A stretch of DNA of 64,000 bases, taken from positions 1-64,000 of the forward strand of contig NZ_JAKKFD010000029.1 of NCBI RefSeq assembly GCF_022229005.1, written 5' to 3'. Origin of the DNA: Micromonospora trifolii (GTDB lineage Bacteria; Actinomycetota; Actinomycetes; Mycobacteriales; Micromonosporaceae). The notes beneath the pieces are model-generated. The model was not told the DNA's origin. It did no database searches and saw only the letters and a list, made by a program, of their open reading frames with translations. The position numbers and the translations under genes were made by a program. Shown in pieces: positions 1 through 7,830 of this stretch; position 1 is the stretch's first letter, and every line of letters starts with the position of its first letter.

Positions 1-606
1 ACCGGCGCCCAAGGCCCGCAGGGCGACGCGGGTGCTCAAGGCTTTCAAGGCGCGACCGGCGCTCAAGGCGCCACCGGCGCCCAAGGTCCGCAAGGCGACG
101 CAGGTGCTCAAGGCGCTCAAGGCTTCCAAGGCGCCACGGGCGCCCAAGGCCCGCAGGGCGACGCAGGAGTTCAAGGCGCCACCGGCACCACCGGCGCCCA
201 GGGTTTCCAAGGCACCCAAGGTGCGCAGGGCGCCACGGGTGCCCAGGGCCCGCAGGGCGTGGCGGGCAACGGAATCGAGGCCGCCTACATTCAGGGCCCT
301 CTGACCGTGATCGCAGACACCCCTGTCGATTTCGGCTGCCAGGCCGGAGATATTGCTGTCGGAACCGGATACCAACTTTCGGGAGCAGGCGTCAACCCGG
401 TGCTCATCCAGCCACTGTCGACCAGCGGCTATCAGTTCACCTTCACCGGCGGAGGCGCTGACATCTGGGTCTCGTGCATTTCACTCGCCACACCGCTGGC
501 ATTGACGGCTCGGTCCAGCACGTCAGGCCGGGCACCGTCAAACAGCAGCGATGCCAACGGGCCGAACAGCAGGTCGAACCGCCCCGTCACCGTCGAGGAG
601 GAGTAA
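1..606 (+). CDS. Collagen-like GXY-repeat protein (5' truncated)
   Basis: The reading frame is open from the window edge, so the N-terminus and any signal peptide are missing. The visible part starts with 30 uninterrupted Gly-X-Y triplets (bases 4-273), mostly GAQ, GPQ, GDA, GFQ and GAT, encoded by imperfect tandem DNA repeats. A non-collagenous tail of about 110 residues with two cysteines and a Ser/Asn-rich end follows. Bacterial proteins of this type form triple helices and are usually secreted or surface-bound. Gln is common in the Y position. The stop TAA overlaps the ATG of the next gene (TAATG), so this is the upstream member of an operon with a lipoprotein and a sugar/methyl transferase. 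Cell location is inferred. Confidence 0.85.
   Translation, partial: TGAQGPQGDAGAQGFQGATGAQGATGAQGPQGDAGAQGAQGFQGATGAQGPQGDAGVQGATGTTGAQGFQGTQGAQGATGAQGPQGVAGNGIEAAYIQGPLTVIADTPVDFGCQAGDIAVGTGYQLSGAGVNPVLIQPLSTSGYQFTFTGGGADIWVSCISLATPLALTARSSTSGRAPSNSSDANGPNSRSNRPVTVEEE
4..273 (+). repeat. Tandem repeat encoding 30 collagen triplets
   Basis: Nine-base units coding Gly-X-Y are repeated without a break, with larger blocks (GAQ-GPQ-GDA and GFQ-GAT-GAQ) recurring about every 60-70 bases. The array probably extends left of the window. Confidence 0.9.
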
Positions 607-1226
607 TGGACATGCGTCAGATATTCGGGTCGCTCGCCTGCGGTGCGGTCCTGCTTACCGGAGTCACGGCATGCAGCGACAAGCCTGCCGAGAAGCCGCA
701 GACGAACAACGCCGGCAACACCGACAAGTCGAACGGCGGCACCGAAACTAAACCGGAGGATCTGCTCAAGCTCGGTGTCGAGCAGGGCCAGGCCGGCAAC
801 TTCGACGCGGCGAAGGTCACCTTTGAGAAGCTTGTGGACGCCGAGGCCGACAACAAGTTCGCCTGGTTCAACCTCGGCTACATCGCCCAGTCGCGCAACC
901 AGGCCGACGAGGCGATCAACAACTACGACAAGGCACTGGCGGCCGACGCCAACTACAAGCCGGCCCTTTACAACAAGGCCATAGTGCTGGAAGGCAAGGC
1001 GCCGACGACGGCGATTGACATCTACCGCAAGGTCGTGTCGATCGACGACAAGTCATCCACCGCCTACCTCCGACTGGGCATGTTGCTGTCGCAGTCCGGT
1101 GAGGACGCGGCAGCGCGGGACGCCTTCAAGACGGCGATCCGTCTGGACAAGGGGCTCACCTCAGCCGTTCCCGCGAAGTACCGCACAACTCCTGCCGCTC
1201 GGTCTTCGACTTCGGCGGGTCGGTGA
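606..1226 (+). CDS. TPR-repeat lipoprotein
   Basis: A protein of 206 residues starting at the ATG that overlaps the collagen gene's stop. Residues 1-23 form a lipoprotein signal with lipobox VTAC, so Cys23 would be lipidated and the protein anchored outside the membrane. A Thr/Asn/Lys-rich linker follows. About four tetratricopeptide repeats then run from residue 50 to 185, with typical features such as the AWFNLGYIA helix and alternating A-x-x-x-Y/F-x-K-A-L. TPRs bind protein partners, so a scaffold or assembly role for the collagen-like product is an inference from the operon. Its end overlaps the next start (ATGA). ATG at 612 is an alternative start. Confidence 0.85.
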   Translation: MDMRQIFGSLACGAVLLTGVTACSDKPAEKPQTNNAGNTDKSNGGTETKPEDLLKLGVEQGQAGNFDAAKVTFEKLVDAEADNKFAWFNLGYIAQSRNQADEAINNYDKALAADANYKPALYNKAIVLEGKAPTTAIDIYRKVVSIDDKSSTAYLRLGMLLSQSGEDAAARDAFKTAIRLDKGLTSAVPAKYRTTPAARSSTSAGR

Positions 1227-2500
1227 CTGGATCAATGCGCACACCTCGCGTAACGGTCTTCACGGGCAGCAACCGCACCCGCTTCATCGACGAATGCTTC
1301 GAATCACTCGTCGCGCAGACCTTCACCGACTGGGAATGGGTGGTCATCCTCAATCAGGGGTCGCGTTGGCGGCCCGAGAGGCATGACGATCGGATCCGGC
1401 TCATTGTCCAGGACAACCTGAACGGCGTCGGCGCAGTGAAGGGGTACGCCTGCGCCGAGGCTACCGGTGACATCCTGGTCGAGCTTGACGACGACGACCT
1501 GCTCAGCAGTGACTGCCTGCAAGAGATCGTCGACGCCTTCGACGCCAACCCGGAGGTGGGGTTCGTCTACAGCGACACCGCGCAGATCCAGGAGGACGGC
1601 GGCCGTTCTGAAGACCGTTTCGCGAGTTCGTTCGGCTGGCGGCACTACGACGACAAGGTGGACGGCCGCGAAGTGCTGGTCTGCCGGGCGTTGCCGCCGA
1701 CTCCACACAATGTGAGCTACATCTGGTACGCACCGAACCATGTGCGGGCGTTCCGCCGGGACATCTACGAGAAGGTCGGCGGGTACGACGAGTCACTCGA
1801 CGTTGCGGACGACGCCGATCTCATGGCTCGGATGTACCAGGTGAGCGAGTTCCATCACATTCAGAAATGCCTGTACCTGCAACGCATGCACGCCAAGAAC
1901 ACGCAGCGCATTCCAGAAGTCAACGCTCGCATCCAGCAGCGCACGGTGGAGATCTACGACCGGAACATTCAACATAATGTGCTGGCCTGGTCACGTCGCC
2001 AAGGGCTCCTGGCGCTCGACCTGGGCGCCGCGCACAACAAGCCGGAAGGCTACCTCGGCCTCGATTACCACGACGGGTCCGGTGTGGACATCGTCTGCGA
2101 CATCACGAAAGGTGTCGACCTGCCGGACAACAGCGTCGGGGTCATTCGGGCGGTGGATTTCCTGGAACACATCCCGGACAAGATCGCACTGTTCAACGAG
2201 CTGTACCGACTGCTCGCGCCGAACGGGATGTTGTTGTCGCTGACGCCCAGCACCGACGGACGAGGCGCCTACCAGGACCCGACGCATGTGGCGTTCTACA
2301 ACGAAAACTCGTTCTGGTACTTCACGGACGCCAAGTATTCCCGGTTCGTACCTGAAATCACCTGCCGGTTCCAGGCGTCGCGGTTGGTCACGTACTTCCC
2401 GAGCGAGTGGCACCAGGCGCACAACATCCCGTACGTCTCAGCGAATCTCATCGCGATCAAGGATGAAGCCCTGCGCAACGGCGGCCTGCTGAACATGTAG
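1223..2500 (+). CDS. Fused family 2 glycosyltransferase / SAM methyltransferase
   Basis: A protein of 425 residues. Residues 8-235 look like a GT-A (GT2) glycosyltransferase: an N-terminal VTVFTGS strand, an acidic metal/nucleotide-sugar cluster DDDD at 89-92 within VELDDDDLL, and an acidic DVADDADL at 193-200. Residues 262-400 look like a class I methyltransferase: a glycine-poor nucleotide loop LALDLGAA at 263-270, a following acidic GLDYHD, and DFLEHIPD at 312-319, typical of methyltransferase type 11 proteins. Linking the two suggests that a sugar is transferred and then capped or modified by methylation. Translational coupling to the lipoprotein and the collagen-like gene suggests that the collagen-like protein is the target. 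The target is inferred. Confidence 0.85.
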   Translation: MTGSMRTPRVTVFTGSNRTRFIDECFESLVAQTFTDWEWVVILNQGSRWRPERHDDRIRLIVQDNLNGVGAVKGYACAEATGDILVELDDDDLLSSDCLQEIVDAFDANPEVGFVYSDTAQIQEDGGRSEDRFASSFGWRHYDDKVDGREVLVCRALPPTPHNVSYIWYAPNHVRAFRRDIYEKVGGYDESLDVADDADLMARMYQVSEFHHIQKCLYLQRMHAKNTQRIPEVNARIQQRTVEIYDRNIQHNVLAWSRRQGLLALDLGAAHNKPEGYLGLDYHDGSGVDIVCDITKGVDLPDNSVGVIRAVDFLEHIPDKIALFNELYRLLAPNGMLLSLTPSTDGRGAYQDPTHVAFYNENSFWYFTDAKYSRFVPEITCRFQASRLVTYFPSEWHQAHNIPYVSANLIAIKDEALRNGGLLNM

Positions 2501-2523
2501 CAGCGATCCGACGCGGACCGCAG

Positions 2524-2958
2524 CTACGTGCGGAGGAAGTGCGTGAGGTCGCCGGCAAGGCGGGTCATCTCTTCCCCTGCTTCGAGGACGAAGACCGATC
2601 TGGCGGACCAGGCGGTGTCGTCCCAGTCGGGGCCGGGAGCCCGAAGAGTCACACCTAACGACACGCGACCTCGACCGTCGTGCCGAGCGTCGAGCACAAG
2701 CTCGCGTTCCATGGATGTCCAGGTACGGGTGCCGCCCCAACCTTCCCAATCGGCAGCGAGCCTCTCCAGGAACCCGGGCAGCGTCGTACCCAGGGAGGCG
2801 TGGAGATCATCAACCTTGGCGACCGTCGACGCTGCCATGCCCAGCTCGTGCAACTCCGTCGCGATCGTGTAGACGAAACCGTCCCCGTACGGATCTTGCG
2901 GAGGATGAACAAGCCACAGTTGGTCGCCTTGCCCTTGTAGGACGAAGGGTTCGCTCAT
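2524..2958 (-). CDS. DUF6228-type hypothetical protein
   Basis: A soluble protein of 144 residues with no signal or membrane segment. The layout of a Trp-rich centre (DWEGWGGTRTWTSMERELVLDARHD) followed by beta strands and EAGEEMTRLAGDL near the end matches what I remember of DUF6228, a family of unknown function common in actinomycetes and often orphan or immunity-like. It converges on the glycosyltransferase gene with only 23 bases between the stops. The function is unknown and the family assignment is from memory. Confidence 0.7.
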   Translation of the reverse strand: MSEPFVLQGQGDQLWLVHPPQDPYGDGFVYTIATELHELGMAASTVAKVDDLHASLGTTLPGFLERLAADWEGWGGTRTWTSMERELVLDARHDGRGRVSLGVTLRAPGPDWDDTAWSARSVFVLEAGEEMTRLAGDLTHFLRT

Positions 2959-3061
2959 AGTGGCTCGCAGTATGCCCCTTCGGCCGCGGCCCGTCCGACG
3001 GCCGGGCCGTCCCGCGATCGCTGCCGGGTCGCTTGGCTGCTCGCCCTGGCGAGGGCAGGCA

Positions 3062-3108
3062 AAAGGCCCAGGTCATGATCGGCGATCAAGCCGGTGACCT
3101 GGGCCTTT
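3062..3108 (-). terminator. Intrinsic terminator after tRNA-Thr
   Basis: A perfect 14-base inverted repeat (AAAGGCCCAGGTCA, 3062-3075, against 3095-3108) with a 19-base loop lies 3 bases past the tRNA 3' end. Read on the minus strand it ends in TTTT. Confidence 0.85.
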
Positions 3109-3111
3109 CAG

Positions 3112-3188
3112 TGGAGCCGCCTGACGGAATCGAACCGTCGACCTACGCATTACGAGTGCGTCGCTCTAGCCGACTGAGCTAAGGCGGC
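3112..3188 (-). tRNA. tRNA-Thr (anticodon CGT)
   Basis: The minus strand folds as a 77-base cloverleaf with encoded CCA (3112-3114). The acceptor stem GCCGCCT pairs with AGGCGGC, the D arm is GCTC/GAGC, the anticodon stem ACGCA/TGCGT holds the loop CTCGTAA, and the T arm contains GGTTCGATTCC. Anticodon CGT reads ACG, giving threonine. A terminator follows directly. Confidence 0.95.
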
Positions 3189-3199
3189 AACGATCAGCA

Positions 3200-3205
3200 A
3201 GTGTA
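3200..3205 (-). promoter_or_regulatory. Probable -10 of tRNA-Thr
   Basis: TACACT on the minus strand lies 11 bases before the mature tRNA 5' end, as expected for a -10 box. No clear -35 was found. Confidence 0.45.
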
Positions 3206-3319
3206 CGGCACCCTGGCGGCACCGACCGAACGGGATACCCCCGTCGCCCCGGCCAGCGCCAACCGGACATCGGCCGCCATCTGGACGTTTACCGGACAGC
3301 AGATCATCGGGGCCGGGAC

Positions 3320-3325
3320 TACGCT
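3320..3325 (+). promoter_or_regulatory. Leaderless-type -10 of metallophosphoesterase gene
   Basis: TACGCT sits 7 bases before GTG 3333, the arrangement of a leaderless actinobacterial transcript. It favours GTG 3333 over the upstream in-frame start at 3201, which lies within the tRNA promoter region. Confidence 0.5.
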
Positions 3326-3332
3326 GCGGCGG

Positions 3333-5087
3333 GTGAGCGACGAACGCGACCACCCCGAACGTCAGGACGAGCCCGCCGAACGCCCTGACCGTGCGCCGGC
3401 CGGTGAACGCGCCGCCCACCGGCCGCGCAGCACCGACCCGCTGGAGTTGGGCTTCACGCCGCGCAAGCCGGTGCCGTGGCTGGCGCCGTTTCTGTTGATC
3501 AGCACCGGCATCCGGACACTGCTGGCGGTGCTCTTCGGGGCGTACCTCGACAAGCGCGAGTTGCAGAACGCGTTCGGCGACGGCGTCTTCCGCCAGGTCG
3601 GGCCGGACGGCGGGCTGTGGCTCGACTACGTGGCCGACCTCGGCGACGGCTTCAACGCCACCTACTCGGTGGCGTACCTGCTGGCGCAGCCCGAGCTGAC
3701 CGTCGACGGGCACCGCCTGCCCCGGGCGCAGACCCTGGTGATGGGCGGCGACCAGGTGTACCCGTCAGCGGCCTACGCCGCCTACGAGGACCGGTGCAAG
3801 GGCCCCTACCAGGCCGCCCTGCCGGTGGCGCCGGCCGAGAAGCCGACGCTCTTCGCGGTGCCGGGCAACCACGACTGGTACGACGGCCTCACGGCGTTCC
3901 TGCGGTTGTTCGTCCGCTCCCGGGACCGCAACTTCGCGGGCTGGGGCACCGGGCAGTCCCGGTCGTACTTCGCTGTGGAGTTGCCGGCCGGCTGGTGGTT
4001 GCTCGGCGTCGACGACCAGTCCGGCTCGTACCTGGACGACCCGCAGCTGGCCTACTTCGACGAGGTGGCCCGGCGGCTCGGGCCGGAGTCCAAGGTGATC
4101 ATCGCGGCGCCGGCGCCGACCTGGGTCAAGGCCGCCGACAACCCCACGGCGTACGACTCGATCGACTACTTCATCCGTACGATCATCGATCCCACCGGGG
4201 CGCGGGTGCGGCTTCTCCTCTCCGGGGACCTGCACCACTACGCCCGCTACTCCGGGCCGGACCGTGAGCTGATCACCTGCGGTGGGGGCGGCGCTTACCT
4301 CTACCCCACGCACAAGCTGCCGGAGCGCATCGAGGTGCCACCGCGGGACACGCTGGCCCGCAAGGCCAGCTCCGCCCAGCCGTACGACCTGGTGGCCCGT
4401 TACCCGGACGCCGCGCGGTCCCGCCGCTACGGCTGGGGCATCTTCCCCCGGCTGCCGTTCCGCAATCCCGGCTTCACCACGTTGCTCGGCACGTTGCACA
4501 CCCTGCTGATGCTGGCCATGGCGGGTGCGACGGCGAACTGGGCCGACAGCACCAACCAGCGGCTGTTCAGCGTCCCGCTGGTGCTGATGGTGCTCGTGAC
4601 GGTGATCGCGGCGGCCCTGTTCGCCAAGCCACCGAGCGCGAGCGGCAAACGCCACGCGCGGCACTGGATCCTCGGCGTCGGCCACGGCGTGGCGCAGGTG
4701 GCCCTGGCGGCGGCGGGCACCTGGGTCTGGTTGGCGCTGCCGTTCTACGACTGGCCGTGGCCGCTGCCGGCGGTCGCCGCGGCGGTGCTCTACGGCCCGG
4801 TGATCGGTCTGGTCGCCAGCCAGCTGGTGGCGGTGTACCTGCTGGTGGCGGGCTCGTTCGGCGTGAACGTCAACGAACTCTTCGCCGGCCAGGGCATCGA
4901 GGACTCGAAGTCGTTCCTGCGACTGCGCATCGACCCGGACGGCACGTTGACGATTTACCCGCTGGGGGTGGACCGGGTCTCCCGCGACTGGCAGGTCAAC
5001 CCCGATCAGTCCCCCACGCAGAGCTGGCTGATCCCCAAGTCCCCCCTGACCCCCCACCTAACCGAACCCCCCACAGTCCTGCACTAA
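3333..5087 (+). CDS. Membrane-anchored metallophosphoesterase
   Basis: A protein of 584 residues from GTG 3333. One N-terminal hydrophobic segment (about residues 50-70) is followed by a calcineurin-like phosphoesterase domain: VADLGD near 90-95, MGGDQVYP near 135-142, GNHDWYDG near 178-185, and SGDLHHY near 296-302. These are the metal-binding Asp, Asn and His motifs of the fold. After residue 385 come about four or five hydrophobic helices and a short soluble tail. The substrate is unknown. The layout suggests a membrane enzyme acting on a phosphate ester, but which side of the membrane the catalytic domain faces cannot be told. A long inverted repeat ends the gene. Confidence 0.8.
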   Translation: MSDERDHPERQDEPAERPDRAPAGERAAHRPRSTDPLELGFTPRKPVPWLAPFLLISTGIRTLLAVLFGAYLDKRELQNAFGDGVFRQVGPDGGLWLDYVADLGDGFNATYSVAYLLAQPELTVDGHRLPRAQTLVMGGDQVYPSAAYAAYEDRCKGPYQAALPVAPAEKPTLFAVPGNHDWYDGLTAFLRLFVRSRDRNFAGWGTGQSRSYFAVELPAGWWLLGVDDQSGSYLDDPQLAYFDEVARRLGPESKVIIAAPAPTWVKAADNPTAYDSIDYFIRTIIDPTGARVRLLLSGDLHHYARYSGPDRELITCGGGGAYLYPTHKLPERIEVPPRDTLARKASSAQPYDLVARYPDAARSRRYGWGIFPRLPFRNPGFTTLLGTLHTLLMLAMAGATANWADSTNQRLFSVPLVLMVLVTVIAAALFAKPPSASGKRHARHWILGVGHGVAQVALAAAGTWVWLALPFYDWPWPLPAVAAAVLYGPVIGLVASQLVAVYLLVAGSFGVNVNELFAGQGIEDSKSFLRLRIDPDGTLTIYPLGVDRVSRDWQVNPDQSPTQSWLIPKSPLTPHLTEPPTVLH

Positions 5088-5106
5088 CCCCACCCCACCA
5101 ACCCCG

Positions 5107-5167
5107 GTTGATCATGAAGTTATTGCCCCGACACGCCGCTCGGGATGGCAATAACTTCATGATCAAC
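5107..5167. repeat. Long intergenic hairpin, GATCATG family (bidirectional terminator?)
   Basis: Two perfectly complementary 21-base arms (5107-5127 and 5147-5167, each beginning or ending with GTTGATCATGAAG or its complement) with a 19-base loop lie between the convergent phosphoesterase and ricT genes. Similar elements occur at 18211 and 37705. Confidence 0.85.
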
Positions 5168-5184
5168 GCAGGACGGGGTGGGGG

Positions 5185-6024
5185 TTAGGGGGTGTAGTGC
5201 TGGTCGTGGGCTTGGCGGGGGGCGCAGACGGAGGCTCGGGAGCAGGAGCAGCGGGAGCCGTCGGCGTCCAGGCGTACGGTCACCGCGTCGCGGGGGACGC
5301 TGTGGCCGACGACCCGGCCGTCACCCTCGGGGGTGGAGACCCGACTGCCGACCGCCGGGGCGGTCTCCTGAAAACGCTGGTACAGCGGGTGCTCGTACTT
5401 GAGGCAGCACATCAGCCGACCGCACGCACCGGAGATGCGCAGCGGGTTGAGCGGCAGGTCCTGGTCCTTCGCCATCCGGATGGTCACCGGCTCGAAGTCG
5501 GTGAGGAACGTGGCGCAGCACAGGTCCCGACCGCAGGAGCCGATGCCGCCCTGCACCCGCGCGGAGTCGCGTGCGGAGAGCTGGCGCAGCTCCACCCGAC
5601 AGTGCAGGGTGGCGCCCAGGTCGCGGACCAGGGAGCGGAAGTCCACCCGGTGCGGGGCGGTGAAGTACACGGTGCTGCGCTCACCGCCGCTCTCGGCGGA
5701 GCCGAGCACATGGTCGACCGCCACCACCTTCATCGGCAGGCCGTGCGAGCGGATCAGCCGTTTCGCGGCCACCTTCGCCTCGGCCTTGCGCCGACGCAAC
5801 GCCTCGTCCCGGCGGAGGTCGTCGTCGCCGGCCAGCCCGACCAGTCGGGGGAAGCCGTCGGTCTCCTCGGTCACCCACTGCGCGGCCCACACGCACTCCG
5901 CCACCTCGGGCCCGTCGTCGGTGGGCACCAGCACCCGGTCGCCCACCTGCGGACGCAACTCGCCCGGGTCGAGGTAGTAGAGCCGCCCGTACCGGTTGAA
6001 GCTGACCGCGCAGAGCATGCCCAT
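5185..6024 (-). CDS. ricT: PSP1/RicT family regulatory iron-sulfur protein
   Basis: A protein of 279 residues matching the PSP1 C-terminal domain (RicT/YaaT) family. Conserved parts include YYLDPG near 16-21, the RxxALRRRKAEAK helix and two Cys clusters, CGRDLCC (164-170) and CGRLMCC (201-207). In Bacillus, RicT forms an Fe-S containing complex with RicA and RicF that controls RNase Y and developmental phosphorelays. In actinobacteria the protein stands alone near holB and its role is not settled. A C-terminal CSCSRASVC adds more thiols. The start is supported by a leaderless-type TAAGGT box 6 bases upstream. Confidence 0.9.
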   Translation of the reverse strand: MGMLCAVSFNRYGRLYYLDPGELRPQVGDRVLVPTDDGPEVAECVWAAQWVTEETDGFPRLVGLAGDDDLRRDEALRRRKAEAKVAAKRLIRSHGLPMKVVAVDHVLGSAESGGERSTVYFTAPHRVDFRSLVRDLGATLHCRVELRQLSARDSARVQGGIGSCGRDLCCATFLTDFEPVTIRMAKDQDLPLNPLRISGACGRLMCCLKYEHPLYQRFQETAPAVGSRVSTPEGDGRVVGHSVPRDAVTVRLDADGSRCSCSRASVCAPRQAHDQHYTP

Positions 6025-6397
6025 CCCCCCACCTTACGACGGGTCACGCCGCGAAGCGCAGCGGCCGACCACGCCCGGCTGCCATTCATGACCGTCGACT
6101 TGACCTATTGCCGGGCGTCCCGTCGTGCCGTTGCTGCTCGCCCGGACGGTTGAATCCGGGGCCGGGCAGGAGACAAGACGTGCCTCGGCGGCGTTGAGTG
6201 GAGGCAGACCTGCGGGGGGTGCAGGGGGAAGACCACGGCGTCGCCGTGGGCGGCGGCTCAGGCCAGGCGCCCGCGAGCGACGCCGTGGCCTGTCCGAGGC
6301 GAAGCGGCCAGGGCCGAAGACCGAGATTCGGAAGGCGGCCACGGCCAGAGGACCGAGGTCCGGGGCGGCCCGGCCATGGCCGCAGGGCCAGGCTCGG
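6025..6397. other. Intergenic region between the WSG operon and ricT
   Basis: This 373-base stretch has no convincing gene on either strand. It holds the ricT promoter (6031-6036) and an imperfect stem built on 12-base perfect arms, CCACGGCGTCGC at 6233-6244 against 6277-6288, which may end the minus-strand operon at 6398. The remaining sequence is G/C-rich with short self-complementary words such as GGCCATGGCC. Confidence 0.6.
6031..6036 (-). promoter_or_regulatory. Leaderless-type -10 of ricT
   Basis: TAAGGT on the minus strand is separated by six G bases from ATG 6024. Confidence 0.5.
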
Positions 6398-7072
6398 TTA
6401 CCAGCCGACCCGGGTGGGCTGGTCGTAGCGGGGGCGCCCGTCCGTTGGCGGACGCCACGCGGTCTCGGCCAGGCTCGGCGCCCACTGACGCAGCAGCGTC
6501 TCCGCACCGTCGTACGCGACGCAGAGCACCGCCAGCACCCGTGCGGCGATCTCGGCGGCGTCGGCCACACCGGGGCCGACCGGCCCGGGGCGCGTCGACG
6601 CACCGGTGGCGGCGACAACGGCGACCGCTTCGGCCGAGCGGAGCACGTCGGCCAACGTGCGGGCCAGCGCGAGACGGCTGCCCTCCACCCAGTCGGCGAG
6701 GGCGTCGGCGTAACCGGCGGTGGATTCGAGTCGGCCGACCAGGCTGTCCGGCCCCTCGTCGAGGTGGCGTAGCAGCGCCGCCCGCTGCTGCCCGTACGCG
6801 GTGGCGGCCGGACCGGACCAGAGCACCGAGTCGGTGAGCGCGGCAGAGACGTCGTCGTACCCCCGGACGAGCCGGCGCACCGCGTGGCCGGCGCTGGCGA
6901 GCGGCACCGGGTGCAGGTCGAGGAAGCTGCGAACCGCGTCGCCCGGCAGCACCTGCATGCGGCGCAGCAGCGGCCAGACCCGGTGCCCCTCGGGGACGCC
7001 GGCCGCGATCAGCGTGTCCACCCGGCGGAGCAGGTCGAGGCCGGGTTCGGCGAGCCGGTCCAGTGCGTCCAT
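6398..7072 (-). CDS. Conserved protein with WSG motif (ESX-like fold?)
   Basis: A protein of 224 residues, mostly alpha-helical, without signal or membrane segments. DSVLWSGPAATAYGQQ around Trp85-Gly87 resembles the W-x-G turn of WXG100 proteins, flanked by long amphipathic helices. The start ATG overlaps the stop of the gene before it (TGATG), so translation is coupled. It is the last of three genes (YbaB-like, EspC-like, this one). I do not recognise a named family. An exported ESX substrate or partner is an inference from the WSG turn and the neighbour. Confidence 0.7.
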   Translation of the reverse strand: MDALDRLAEPGLDLLRRVDTLIAAGVPEGHRVWPLLRRMQVLPGDAVRSFLDLHPVPLASAGHAVRRLVRGYDDVSAALTDSVLWSGPAATAYGQQRAALLRHLDEGPDSLVGRLESTAGYADALADWVEGSRLALARTLADVLRSAEAVAVVAATGASTRPGPVGPGVADAAEIAARVLAVLCVAYDGAETLLRQWAPSLAETAWRPPTDGRPRYDQPTRVGW

Positions 7073-7377
7073 CACGGTTCCCCAGTGAGCCGGCGGCGGG
7101 CCACCCGGTCGACCTCGGCGTAGCGGTCGGCGGCCTCCCGCACCGCCGCTGCGGCGGCGGCCAGTCGACCGGCGGCGGCGCGGGCCTCCCGGGCCCGGTC
7201 GTCGGTGGCGGTGGTCCACTGCCGGTGCAGCGCCCGACCGATCTCCCCCGGGCGGCCCGGCGCGTCGGCGCCGAACGCGGTCTGGGCCGGATCGCTGGCG
7301 GTGACGGTGTGCGAAACGACTGTGAGCGTGGCGCTCGCCTCGTCCAGTCGGGCGGAGAGCGCGCGCAGCGTGTCCAT
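7072..7377 (-). CDS. Small EspC/DUF2580-like ESX-type protein
   Basis: A protein of 101 residues starting one base after the stop of the YbaB-like gene. It reads as a helical hairpin with many Ala, Arg and Asp residues, a central H-x-x-W-T turn region and a C-terminal YAEVDRVARRRL. Length and pattern fit the small excreted-protein families (EspC/DUF2580, WXG100 relatives) carried by actinobacterial type VII secretion. Family placement is tentative because there is no classical W-x-G. It is coupled to the downstream WSG gene by a TGATG overlap. Confidence 0.65.
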   Translation of the reverse strand: MDTLRALSARLDEASATLTVVSHTVTASDPAQTAFGADAPGRPGEIGRALHRQWTTATDDRAREARAAAGRLAAAAAAVREAADRYAEVDRVARRRLTGEP

Positions 7378-7378
7378 C

Positions 7379-7708
7379 TCAGGCCCCCGCGAGCGGTCGG
7401 TAGGCGGCGAACGTCTCGTTGTGCAGCTTTTCCCGGGCCCATTCGGCGGCGTCGGCCGCCGCGGTGACAGCGGCCTGCACCGAGCCGGCCACGTCACGCG
7501 GGCTGCGGGTGTGCAGCGGCCCGAGGAACCGGACGTCGGTGATCCGTCCACCGGCGGTGACCACCACCTCGACCAGGCCGTCCGGCGAGCGGACGGTCAC
7601 CTCGACGGTCGACACCGCCTGGTCGAACTCGGCCTGGAGGGACTCGATCCGGCGGTAGCGTCGCACCGCCTCCTCGATCCAGGCTTCGTCGATCTCCCCC
7701 CGCGGCAT
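7379..7708 (-). CDS. YbaB/EbfC-like nucleoid-associated protein
   Basis: A protein of 109 residues with ribosome site GGGAGGAG before ATG 7708. The N-terminal helix (IEEAVRRYRRIESLQAEFDQA), a strand pair VEVTVRSPDGLVEVVVTAGGRITDVRF and a C-terminal helix match the YbaB/EbfC fold, which dimerises and binds DNA without strict sequence preference. In many actinobacteria such paralogues lie with ESX-like small proteins rather than with recR. Here it leads a three-gene operon with two helical ESX-like proteins. A dedicated regulatory or structural role within that operon is inferred. Confidence 0.8.
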   Translation of the reverse strand: MPRGEIDEAWIEEAVRRYRRIESLQAEFDQAVSTVEVTVRSPDGLVEVVVTAGGRITDVRFLGPLHTRSPRDVAGSVQAAVTAAADAAEWAREKLHNETFAAYRPLAGA

Positions 7709-7803
7709 CGGCCGACTCCTCCCGGGTGATCCATCACTCAGTGTGGTGCCACCGTCACCACGGCACAGGGACCGTACCGCACCGCAATCGGGCCTGTCGA
7801 TGC

Positions 7804-7814
7804 CTGTGGACAAC
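7804..7814. promoter_or_regulatory. DnaA-box-like 11-mer
   Basis: CTGTGGACAAC contains the complement of the actinobacterial DnaA box TTGTCCACA. It lies between holB and the YbaB-like gene. The same 11-mer recurs at 32588 and 53246, always in or at the edge of non-coding DNA. Confidence 0.45.
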
Positions 7815-7830
7815 GGCCGGGAAGCGCGGG

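Noticed and set aside
1..273. Repeat array as CRISPR or satellite DNA
   Set aside because: It is in frame and codes regular Gly-X-Y triplets.
3201..3332. Upstream extension of the metallophosphoesterase to 3201
   Set aside because: It would overlap the tRNA promoter, and the leaderless -10 at 3320-3325 fits GTG 3333.
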